DNA of 6,766 nucleotides from Desulfurococcales archaeon ex4484_217_1 (GTDB taxonomy: Archaea > Thermoproteota > Thermoprotei_A > EX4484-217-1). The notes below the pieces were generated by a model. It did no database searches and was not told the origin of the DNA. It saw nothing but the letters and a program-made list of their open reading frames with translations. The stretch spans positions 1 through 6,766 of the forward strand of contig NJED01000058.1 of NCBI GenBank assembly GCA_002254745.1, read 5' to 3'. A program made the translations under genes and the position numbers. This document shows, piece after piece, positions 1 to 6,280 of the stretch. Position 1 is the stretch's first letter; every line of letters starts with the position of its first letter.

Positions 1-992
1 GATGTTGGTTCAACTATAAATCCCATGTTTATGAGTTCTTTAAGAGCTGAAATTGTTTCGTTATCGGAAACAACTGCGCATAAACCTTTGCTTACATTTA
101 AAGCATCCAGCATTTCGTTTAACCTAGGAGGCTTCTTTATCATAATCCCGTCAGCTATCTTAGAGGGTTTTTCGCCTTCCATTTCTAAGCCTAATTTCTC
201 GCATAAACTACAGTAACCTTCTGCTTGAACAGCTGCAAGCTTAGGCATATTAGTTAGTATATTCATTTCCTTCAACTCTAGGAAACCCTTGAAAACCCCG
301 AGAAACAACCCTCCACTACCAACGGGCGTAAATACGTAGTCAATATTTCCACCTATTTGCTCCCATAACTCATAAGCTATTGTCTTTAATCCTTCTATAA
401 AGAAGGGATTCCACCAGTGTCCTACATAAACCCCTTTTCCTTCTTCAGCAGCCTTTAAGGCTTCTCTGTTAACTTTCTCTCTTGGCCCATCAACTTCCAT
501 TACGTTTGCTCCTAAAAGCCTTAGGAAATTCTTTTTACCTGTAGGAGCCTTTTTAGGCACATAAATATTAGCCCTTATTCCCGATACTTTACACATAAGA
601 GAGAAGGATATACCAGCGTTTCCTGAAGAATCTTCCACAATTTCATTAATCCCCAACTCTTTAATCTTAGCTACTGTTACATAAGCGCCTCTATCCTTAA
701 ACGAACCTGAAGGATTAAGGTAATCCATTTTCATGTAAACCTTAGCTCCTAAAAACTTCTTAACCAGCGGTGTACCGCCAACAGTTATCTCTGGAAAATA
801 CGTGGAGCATGCGGGTAAAAGGGCCTCATATCGCCTCATATCCCTATATTCTTTCTTCAATATTCTTTGAAAGTCTAAGTTTTCTAGGTTCTCAAATATT
901 ATATTTAGTGTTCCTCCACAACTATGTCTCCATATCCACTCCTTAAACTCCACTACAGAACCGCATTTACTACATTGAATAATGTACTTCAA
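1..992 (-). CDS. Threonine synthase-like PLP enzyme (fold type II), 3' end cut by window edge
   Basis: A frame open from a TTG at 992-990 to the window edge gives 330 residues with no stop. Visible motifs: an N-terminal zinc-ribbon-like segment (C7, C10, C25 in CSKCG and SCGG), the Schiff-base lysine K99 in NPSGSFKDRGAY, the substrate-loop motif EDSSGNAGIS, GHWWNPFFIEGLKT, and the phosphate-binding loop PVGSGGLFLG. The final VEPT is where family members usually read EPTSA, so only a few dozen residues should be missing. These motifs place it in the threonine synthase-like group, which converts O-phosphohomoserine to threonine in the cytoplasm. Related PLP lyases share the fold, so the substrate is inferred. 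TTG is preferred because the protein then starts MKYIIQCSKCG, as relatives do, with GGGTGG 5 bases upstream; a GTG at 1001-999 is the alternative. It is divergent from the protease gene. Confidence 0.85.
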   Translation of the reverse strand, partial: MKYIIQCSKCGSVVEFKEWIWRHSCGGTLNIIFENLENLDFQRILKKEYRDMRRYEALLPACSTYFPEITVGGTPLVKKFLGAKVYMKMDYLNPSGSFKDRGAYVTVAKIKELGINEIVEDSSGNAGISFSLMCKVSGIRANIYVPKKAPTGKKNFLRLLGANVMEVDGPREKVNREALKAAEEGKGVYVGHWWNPFFIEGLKTIAYELWEQIGGNIDYVFTPVGSGGLFLGVFKGFLELKEMNILTNMPKLAAVQAEGYCSLCEKLGLEMEGEKPSKIADGIMIKKPPRLNEMLDALNVSKGLCAVVSDNETISALKELINMGFIVEPT

Positions 993-1093
993 AATAGCCA
1001 CCCATATTTTCCGCTTTATTATTTTCAATATAACCGTTTAGTTTTTTTAGGTTGTGTTCATTTACTAACACTGAGCTAATATACGTAAGGTCT
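993..1093. promoter_or_regulatory. Divergent intergenic region with probable promoters for both flanking genes
   Basis: This AT-rich gap separates the start of the PLP enzyme (minus) from the preferred start of the protease (plus). On the minus strand, GTTATATTG near 1034-1026 is a TATA-box candidate; a start site about 25 bases downstream would fall near 1003, leaving a leader of roughly 10 bases. On the plus strand the T-rich stretches TTTATTATTTT (about 1015-1025) and GTTTTTTTAGG (about 1041-1051) are the only TATA-like material, and neither is a convincing match. No operator-like repeat was seen. Confidence 0.4.
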
Positions 1094-3028
1094 ATGCGGC
1101 GGTTAGCAGTGCGGCTAAGAGCAACTATAGTTGCACTTATCTGCTTAACCATAGTACTTCATGTAGTATTGTTAGCGTATCCTATATCTTCAACTACTTC
1201 GCATGATGTGTTTAAACGTACTGTCTCTATACTTGTTCCAGCTGTTTCACAAACAGAAGAAGGGTTGAAAGGAGTTATCTCTAACATCACTGTAACTATT
1301 GTGAAACCCGGATCAGGTAAGGTGTATATTTCAGCTACGCCACTTACCGAAATAGATATGCAGGCATCAGCTAGAACAGCCGCAATTATAGCTTCTACTG
1401 TTCTCGGAGAAAACCCGTTGACCATGGACTATTATGTTTCGGTTGAAAGCCCATCGATAATTATCGGTGGCCCAAGCGCTGGTGCAGCATTAACTTTAGC
1501 GATAATGTCGGCTATTAGCGGATACCCTGTAAACGGCTCCGTGATGATAACTGGAATGATTAACCCTGATGGAACTATAGGGCCTGTTGGAGGTGTTAAG
1601 GAGAAACTAGAGGCAGCGGCTAGTGTAGGTATGAAGATTTTCCTTGTGCCTGTAGGTCAAAGTGTAGTTCAGGAGAATATTGTAGAGCGTAGAAGAATAG
1701 GGCCTTTCATAATAAGAACTGTTAAACCGGTGGAAATAGATCTTGTAGAATATGGCAGGAAATTAGGCGTTACCGTTATTGAGGTTTCAAATATTATTGA
1801 AGCAGCTAAGTACTTGTTGAACATGGAAATTGCGGAGAAACCTTTAGAGGACATTGAATTAAAACTCTCTGATCAAGCAAAATCTCTTCTAACGAAGCAG
1901 ATAACTGAGTTTAAGAACGCCTATGAAAACATTAAGTCGAGAATTAAAGAGGCTAGTGGGGTTATTGCCGATGTTCTTCGAGAGGCTGATGCTAGATACC
2001 GTAGTGCACTAAAACTTAGTGGTGAAGGAAAACTTTATTCTGCTACTAGTATGCTTTTCCAAGCAGTTTACCTCGTAGATTTCGCTTACAAGCTCCAAGA
2101 ATATTATGAGAGAGGAGAAGGCGTTATTCAGGGATTTCTTAGTGAAGTAAACTCCACAATAAACGATATTAGTTCTAAAGTTTACGCTGTAAAGCCTGCA
2201 AAGCTAAGTGATGTTGAGGCTCTTATAGCTTCAAGGTATAGAATATATTTAGCTAAGAAGTCTCTTGAACAAGCTGCTGAAATGTATTCTCAAGGAAAAT
2301 ATGAGGATACCATATTCAGCCTAGTATATGCTAAGTGGAGAGCTAAAACAGCAGAGCTTTGGATACAAGCACTTGGTCTAGGAGGTAGAGAGGCACCGTC
2401 TGAAGTAGTTATACAACATATTTCAGCATTGTTTCTATATGAAGCTAATAGCGTAGTAGCTTACGCTAGCTCATTATTGAAAGATATTGGTGTAGTTTCA
2501 GATGAATTATTTAATAAAGCCGTCAAGGACCTTGAAGAAGCAGAAGAAATGAGTAATATGGGAGACTACTATGGTAGTCTTGGGTTAAGCCTATCAGCTA
2601 TCGCTGAAGCAACTACAAGCATACACAAGTACTTCACAGTGAACATTGAGAGGCAACTTGAGTCTGTTAGAAGTATTGCTGAAAAATCTTTGAAACACGC
2701 TTTAAGCTTAAATACAGAACCATTACTGGCCCTAGGATACTACGAGTTCGCCCAGGAACAGGAAAATACGTTTGATAAAATATACTTCTATGAGCTTTCC
2801 TCACTGCATGCTAAAGTACTAGGTATCGTAGGTACTATTGAGAGCCCAGGAAATGTTAGTATAAGAACAGCATCACCTACCATACCTTCATCCCCAGGAA
2901 AAACACCAGCTCCCTTAAAAGAACAGAAACTAAGTAGTATTATTGTCAAAGTTCTTCCCATATTAGCCTCGTTTATTGGAGGAATTTTGGTAGGTTATTC
3001 GTTGAAAAGAAGAAAGACTATTGCTTAA
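1094..3028 (+). CDS. Membrane-anchored Lon-like (S16) archaeal serine protease with C-terminal helical repeats
   Basis: The 644-residue protein starts at the ATG at 1094, giving a positively charged MRRLAVRLR followed by a hydrophobic segment (about residues 11-31). The frame is also open from a TTG at 1052, but that adds a polar tail before the signal anchor and has no ribosome site. Residues about 40-240 form a Lon-type S16 domain: GGPSAGAA carries the nucleophile Ser128 and GPVGGVKEKLEAA the partner Lys169, with ITGMINPDGTIG between them. No AAA+ ATPase domain is present, so this is the ATP-independent, probably extracytoplasmic type that I believe corresponds to COG1750. Residues about 260-580 are helical and contain three units spaced exactly 89 residues apart (key glycines G312, G401, G490). 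A Pro/Ser/Thr-rich linker (about 584-612), a second membrane segment (615-637) and a basic KRRK tail follow. Topology inferred: both ends cytoplasmic, or the N-terminus cleaved; protease and repeats outside. The substrate is unknown. Confidence 0.85.
   Translation: MRRLAVRLRATIVALICLTIVLHVVLLAYPISSTTSHDVFKRTVSILVPAVSQTEEGLKGVISNITVTIVKPGSGKVYISATPLTEIDMQASARTAAIIASTVLGENPLTMDYYVSVESPSIIIGGPSAGAALTLAIMSAISGYPVNGSVMITGMINPDGTIGPVGGVKEKLEAAASVGMKIFLVPVGQSVVQENIVERRRIGPFIIRTVKPVEIDLVEYGRKLGVTVIEVSNIIEAAKYLLNMEIAEKPLEDIELKLSDQAKSLLTKQITEFKNAYENIKSRIKEASGVIADVLREADARYRSALKLSGEGKLYSATSMLFQAVYLVDFAYKLQEYYERGEGVIQGFLSEVNSTINDISSKVYAVKPAKLSDVEALIASRYRIYLAKKSLEQAAEMYSQGKYEDTIFSLVYAKWRAKTAELWIQALGLGGREAPSEVVIQHISALFLYEANSVVAYASSLLKDIGVVSDELFNKAVKDLEEAEEMSNMGDYYGSLGLSLSAIAEATTSIHKYFTVNIERQLESVRSIAEKSLKHALSLNTEPLLALGYYEFAQEQENTFDKIYFYELSSLHAKVLGIVGTIESPGNVSIRTASPTIPSSPGKTPAPLKEQKLSSIIVKVLPILASFIGGILVGYSLKRRKTIA
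1994..2660 (+). repeat. Protein-level tandem repeat, three units of 89 residues within the protease
   Basis: Helical units centred on G312, G401 and G490 of the 644-residue protein (codons at 2027, 2294 and 2561) are spaced exactly 89 residues apart. Aligned on that glycine, Ala is shared by all three at -7 and +12, the contexts are GEGKLYS, SQGKYED and NMGDYYG, and small or hydrophobic residues recur in the following helix. A weaker fourth unit may follow around FAQEQENTFDKIYF. The DNA itself is not obviously repeated, so the duplication is old. The fold is probably antiparallel helices, serving as a spacer or a substrate/partner-binding surface. Confidence 0.55.
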
Positions 3029-3039
3029 CAGGGGGAGGT

Positions 3040-3110
3040 AGCTCAGATACCCTAGGGTATTGGTCATCACAACGTTCATATTCTCAGCTGGCATGACTTT
3101 CTTTATTGCT
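3040..3110 (-). ncRNA. Possible box C/D-type guide sRNA (candidate only)
   Basis: Read on the minus strand: AGC (3110-3108), a degenerate box C ATAAAGA (3106-3100), 12 bases, a perfect D' box CTGA (3087-3084), 13 bases, a perfect C' box GTGATGA (3070-3064), 17 bases, a perfect D box CTGA (3046-3043), then GCT, which can pair with the AGC. The length from box C to box D (64 bases), the box order and the 12-base first guide fit archaeal C/D sRNAs. Against it, box C lacks the G needed for a normal kink-turn and the second guide region is a palindrome. No rRNA target was recognised. It lies downstream of the gcvPB terminator in the convergent gap. Confidence 0.22.
3047..3060. repeat. Perfect 14-base palindrome ATACCCTAGGGTAT
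   Basis: Each half, ATACCCT and AGGGTAT, is the exact reverse complement of the other, with no spacer. It starts 19 bases after the protease stop. With no loop it is a poor RNA hairpin but a good dimeric protein site or restriction-type site. No T-run follows directly, so it is not a classical terminator. Confidence 0.6.
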
Positions 3111-3132
3111 CGAGAAGAATAATTGTGTTTAG

Positions 3133-3158
3133 TAAAAAATAAATAAAAATAAGTTTTT
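3133..3158. terminator. A/T-rich terminator region between convergent genes
   Basis: On the minus strand, beginning 12 bases past the gcvPB stop, the sequence reads ATTTTTATTTATTTTTTA (3150-3133), a strong T-run terminator of archaeal type without a hairpin. On the plus strand a shorter GTTTTTAT (3153-3160) could help end protease transcription, aided by the earlier CTTTCTTTATT (about 3097-3107). The minus-strand call is the firmer one. Confidence 0.6.
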
Positions 3159-3161
3159 ATC

Positions 3162-4769
3162 TCAAGGAAAATGCTTTACTTGAGTACTTTTAGTTTGCCT
3201 GTTTCTCTTAGTACATGTACTCTCCATGTTGGTGTTACTGTCTTCGGGTGTTGGTGTTACTGTCTTCGGGTGGCTTGCTTTAACAGCGTCTACTCTGCCT
3301 TTAGCCGTGTTTACTGGCCACTTCTTAGGCTCCTTCGGGTTCTTGTATGCTATTTCAGCTATTTCCTTCATTCTTGCAGCATATCTTTCTATGTTCTCTT
3401 TAGTTTCTGTGTCCGAGAACTCTATCATTAGTGCTTCATGTACTATCAGTGGGAAGTATATTGTTGGCGCATAGAAGCCTGCGTCTAATAGTCCTTTAGC
3501 AACGTCTTCTGCTGTAACCCCTACATCGTGTGCCATTGGTTCTGCGCTAAACACTACTTCGTGTTTCCTAAATCTCTCAGGTCCATATGGTAGGTCGTAT
3601 CCTTTAGTTCCTTTGAGTAGTTTAGTGAAGTAGTTGGTGTTTAGTACTGCTTGCTCTGTTACCTCCTTTAGTCCTTGTGGTCCAAGGCCTAGTATGTATG
3701 TGAATCCCCATAGTAATGGTCCTACGTTTCCGAAGAATGCTTTAACCATACCTATGGAGTATGGTCCTGGATACTTTAAGTAGTATCTTCCAGTTTTCTC
3801 ATCGTATTTAACAATGAATCCTGGTAGTAGGTCTGATAGTTTAACACCTTTCTCTGGTAATACGTCTCTCTCCTTAATACATATTGGTCCTGCTCCAGGC
3901 CCTCCTCCGCCGTGCGGCGACCCAAACGTCTTATGTATGTTTATGTGTGCGATGTCGAATCCCATATCTCCTGGTCTAGCATAGCCCATAATACCGTTTA
4001 GGTTTGCACCGTCATAGTAAAGTAGTGCGTCTACTTCGTGAAGTATTTCAGCTATTTCTAAGATGTGTTCTTCGAACAATCCTAAAGTGCTTGGGTTTGT
4101 TAACATTAGTCCCGCTGTTTTCTCTGAAACAGCTGCTTTCAAAGCTTCCATGTCTACGTTACCGTCTGCATCAGACCTTATAGTGATGGTTCTAAAACCT
4201 CCCATAGAGGAGCTTGCTGGGTTAGTGCCGTGGGCTGAGTCAGGTATTATTATTTCGGTTTTCTTGTCTAGCTGTCCCTTAATTTCATGGTATTTTCTAA
4301 TTACGAGAACGCCAGTAAGTTCCCCATGAGCTCCCGCTGCAGGGTTTAGTGTGCAAGCATCCATGCCAACAATGTTTGCTAACCATTTCTGTAAGTGATA
4401 TAGTGCTTCAAGCAATCCCTGAACAGTTCTTTCATCCTGTAGTGGATGTAGGTAAGCTACTCTTAGGTCGTTAGCTACTTCGAAAGCTATTTTAGGATTA
4501 TATTTCATAGTACATGAACCTAAAGGTACCGGGCCGTTGTCAACACCATAGGCCATTTGTGATAAGTCTACGAAGTGTCTGACAACTTCAACTTCAGATA
4601 TTTCCGGTAGTGCTGGGGGTTCGCTTCTCTTAATCTTATCTGGAACTTTTATTTCTCCAACTTCCTTCTTAATTTCCTCTTCAACTTCTGGAACTAGAAA
4701 ACCTATTCTCCCAGGCGCTCCTAGCTCATATATTAAGGGTTCATCCCATTTGGCTTGACGAAAGACCAT
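3162..4769 (-). CDS. gcvPB: Glycine dehydrogenase (decarboxylating) subunit 2, P-protein beta; C-terminus frameshifted
   Basis: This PLP-carrying subunit works with GcvPA to decarboxylate glycine and load the aminomethyl group on the lipoyl H-protein, in the cytoplasm. The 535 residues show the family hallmarks in order: GSCTMKYNPK (84-93), NPAAGAHGELTG (142-153), PDSAHGTNPASSSMGG (176-191), TNPSTLGLFE, YYDGANLNG with Asp253 as the expected partner of the PLP ring nitrogen, and INIHKTFGSPHGGGGPG with the Schiff-base Lys280. The ATG has GGAGGTGA 7 bases upstream, and the gene sits 17 bases after gcvPA in one operon. After VKASHPKTVTPT (ending at T507) an exact 22-base duplication shifts the frame, so the last 28 residues (from PEDSNTN) look non-native. 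With one copy removed the tail reads WRVHVLRETGKLKVLK and stops at 3176, giving 523 residues. The catalytic core is intact, so the protein may still work. Confidence 0.93.
   Translation of the reverse strand: MVFRQAKWDEPLIYELGAPGRIGFLVPEVEEEIKKEVGEIKVPDKIKRSEPPALPEISEVEVVRHFVDLSQMAYGVDNGPVPLGSCTMKYNPKIAFEVANDLRVAYLHPLQDERTVQGLLEALYHLQKWLANIVGMDACTLNPAAGAHGELTGVLVIRKYHEIKGQLDKKTEIIIPDSAHGTNPASSSMGGFRTITIRSDADGNVDMEALKAAVSEKTAGLMLTNPSTLGLFEEHILEIAEILHEVDALLYYDGANLNGIMGYARPGDMGFDIAHINIHKTFGSPHGGGGPGAGPICIKERDVLPEKGVKLSDLLPGFIVKYDEKTGRYYLKYPGPYSIGMVKAFFGNVGPLLWGFTYILGLGPQGLKEVTEQAVLNTNYFTKLLKGTKGYDLPYGPERFRKHEVVFSAEPMAHDVGVTAEDVAKGLLDAGFYAPTIYFPLIVHEALMIEFSDTETKENIERYAARMKEIAEIAYKNPKEPKKWPVNTAKGRVDAVKASHPKTVTPTPEDSNTNMESTCTKRNRQTKSTQVKHFP
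3227..3270. repeat. Exact 22-base tandem duplication inside gcvPB
   Basis: Positions 3227-3248 and 3249-3270 are identical (each unit begins TGTTGGTG and ends CTTCGGG), and the next two bases TG also match. As 22 is not a multiple of three, the duplication changes the gcvPB reading frame. Perfect identity points to a recent event or an assembly/sequencing artefact. Confidence 0.95.
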
Positions 4770-4776
4770 ATATGAT

Positions 4777-4784
4777 TCACCTCC
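4777..4784 (-). promoter_or_regulatory. Strong ribosome binding site of gcvPB
   Basis: GGAGGTGA on the minus strand lies 7 bases before the gcvPB ATG and just after the gcvPA stop. It complements the archaeal 16S 3' tail (TCACCTCC) over all eight bases, fixes the gcvPB start and shows that gcvPB is translated independently from the shared transcript. Confidence 0.85.
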
Positions 4785-4786
4785 TT

Positions 4787-6145
4787 CTACTTACTTAAAA
4801 TTTCTTTAATTGAGGAAACTAATTTGTCAATGTCGTTCTTGTCATGCATCTCTGTTACACAGAACAATGCTGTTTCACCTAGCTCCGGGAACCATTTGCC
4901 AACATATAGTCCTCCATGAATACCTCTCTTCAACAACTCCTCATGTATTGTCTCATACTTTACACCAGCACCGTCAAAGTTTACTGTAAACTCCTTGAAG
5001 AATTCTCCCTTGAATACTGGTGCTTTTACACCGTCTATTTCGTTTAGCTTCTTAGCAGCATAGTGTGAACGATACATTATTAGTTCCCCAATTTTCCTGA
5101 ATCCATGCTTACCTAGTAAGGCCATGTAAACTGCTGCTCCTAGAGCACATAGCATTTCGTTAGTACAGATGTTTGACGTAGCTTTTTCTCTTCTAATATG
5201 CTGTTCTCTTGCCTGCAGAATCATTGCGAAACCCATTTCCTTACCATCTAATGTTGTTGTTAATCCCATAATTCTGCCTGGCATTTGCCTTACAATTCTC
5301 ATATCCCATTTAGCTGCAAAAATTCCTAAGTATGGTCCTCCAAAGTTCATACCTAACCCTAGAGGTTGTCCTTCACCAACAGCGATATCTGCTCCTAATC
5401 TTCCAGGTGCTTCGAGAACACCTAAGCTTATTGGGTCAACACCCATTATGAATAGAGCTCCATAGTCGTGAGCTATTTCACCGATTGCTTTAGCGTTTTC
5501 CTCTATGAATCCGAGGAAGGATGGGTTCTCAATGTATACTGCAGCTACATCCTTTGATGCAAGCTTTTCCTTTAAGTCTTCTAGATCAATAAGACCTGTT
5601 TCCTTGTCGTGTTTTACTTCTTCAATCTTTAAGCCCTTAGGTTCAGTATAGGCTTTAACTACAGGTCTATGGTATGGATTCATTGTTGAAGGCACTAAAA
5701 CTCTGTTTTTCCTCTTCTGAATTCTCATAGCCATCAAGAATGCTTCAGCAGTCGCTGAAGCCCAATCATACATTGACGAGTTAACTATTTCTAGTTCTAA
5801 CAGGTCCGCCATCATGCTCTGATATTCGAATAGAGCCTGCATTAGTCCTTGAGATAATTCCGGCTGATATGGCGTGTATGCTGTGTAGAACTCAGCACGA
5901 GACATAATGTACTTCACAACTGCCGGTACATAGTGGGGCCAAGCACCACCTCCAATAAACGGCGGCGGATCCATGAAGACTTTGTTTTTGCTGAAAAGTT
6001 TTTCAATATATTTTCTAATCTCTATTTCTGATAGTGGTCTTCCAAGACCTATTTCCAGCTTATTCCAGTCTCCTTTGAACCTTGCTCCTTCCGGGATGTC
6101 GGCGAAAAGCTCTTCAATGCTTTTAATACCAATGGTTTTCAGCAT
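4787..6145 (-). CDS. gcvPA: Glycine dehydrogenase (decarboxylating) subunit 1, P-protein alpha
   Basis: This is the partner subunit of GcvPB in the split form of the glycine cleavage P-protein. It has the aminotransferase-like fold but no PLP lysine. From the ATG at 6145 it has 452 residues, with family blocks EFYTAYTPYQPELSQG (85-100), SSMYDWASATAEA (123-135), ENPSFLGF, GADIAVGEGQPLG (251-263), FGGPYLG and REQHIRREKATSNICTN (313-329). The body and C-terminus look intact. The start is doubtful: no ribosome site precedes this ATG, and the frame remains open 22 codons upstream, encoding FYISENIKKE just before MLKTIG, which resembles the usual family N-terminus (…YIPN…EML..IG). No ATG, GTG or TTG lies there; ATT codons at 6169 and 6157 are the only near-start codons. 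The true start may therefore be non-standard, mutated or miscalled. It is followed by gcvPB and divergent from gcvT. Confidence 0.93.
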   Translation of the reverse strand: MLKTIGIKSIEELFADIPEGARFKGDWNKLEIGLGRPLSEIEIRKYIEKLFSKNKVFMDPPPFIGGGAWPHYVPAVVKYIMSRAEFYTAYTPYQPELSQGLMQALFEYQSMMADLLELEIVNSSMYDWASATAEAFLMAMRIQKRKNRVLVPSTMNPYHRPVVKAYTEPKGLKIEEVKHDKETGLIDLEDLKEKLASKDVAAVYIENPSFLGFIEENAKAIGEIAHDYGALFIMGVDPISLGVLEAPGRLGADIAVGEGQPLGLGMNFGGPYLGIFAAKWDMRIVRQMPGRIMGLTTTLDGKEMGFAMILQAREQHIRREKATSNICTNEMLCALGAAVYMALLGKHGFRKIGELIMYRSHYAAKKLNEIDGVKAPVFKGEFFKEFTVNFDGAGVKYETIHEELLKRGIHGGLYVGKWFPELGETALFCVTEMHDKNDIDKLVSSIKEILSK

Positions 6146-6268
6146 TTCTTTTTTAATGTTTTCTGAAATATAGAATGTTTTAAAGAAGTTTTTGTTAGCA
6201 GAGAGGAATCGCTATAGAGTTATTATAGAACCACTTAAATCTTAGAGAATATTTCTATATATTGTTTA
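6146..6268. promoter_or_regulatory. Divergent promoter region between gcvPA and gcvT
   Basis: For gcvT (plus), CTTAAAT near 6234-6240, preceded by the purine-rich AGAACCA, is a BRE/TATA candidate; a start site about 25 bases on would give a leader of roughly 20 bases. For gcvPA (minus), TTCTATAATA around 6228-6219 is TATA-like and would place the start site near 6198, about 50 bases before the first ATG. The shared AT-rich gap suggests coordinated control of the glycine cleavage genes. No glycine-riboswitch-like structure was seen. Confidence 0.4.
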
Positions 6269-6274
6269 GGGTGA
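6269..6274 (+). promoter_or_regulatory. Ribosome binding site of gcvT
   Basis: GGGTGA ends 6 bases before the ATG at 6281 and matches the archaeal anti-Shine-Dalgarno (TCACC). It supports that ATG as the true gcvT start. Confidence 0.7.
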
Positions 6275-6280
6275 AATTTT

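Noticed and set aside
1052..1093. TTG start extending the protease by 14 residues
   Set aside because: It would put a polar segment before the basic signal-anchor start MRRLAVRLR and has no Shine-Dalgarno; the ATG at 1094 gives a normal membrane-anchor N-terminus.
970..1152. 60-residue minus-strand reading frame across the divergent promoter region
   Set aside because: It overlaps the starts of two well-supported genes in other frames and has no recognisable motif or ribosome site.
3032..3105. tRNA-like 5' start (GGGGAGG followed by TAGCTCAG) after the protease gene
   Set aside because: There is no GAGC to close the D-stem, no anticodon or T-arm (TTCRA) at the right distance, and no CCTCCCC-like 3' acceptor strand; the stretch is better explained by the palindrome and box D.
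3060..3122. Small hydrophobic peptide starting at a TTG (VITTFIFSAGMTFF, ending REE), 20 codons
   Set aside because: The GGAGGT-like sequence at 3034-3039 is about 20 bases too far upstream, the start is TTG and the length is within chance for an AT-rich gap.
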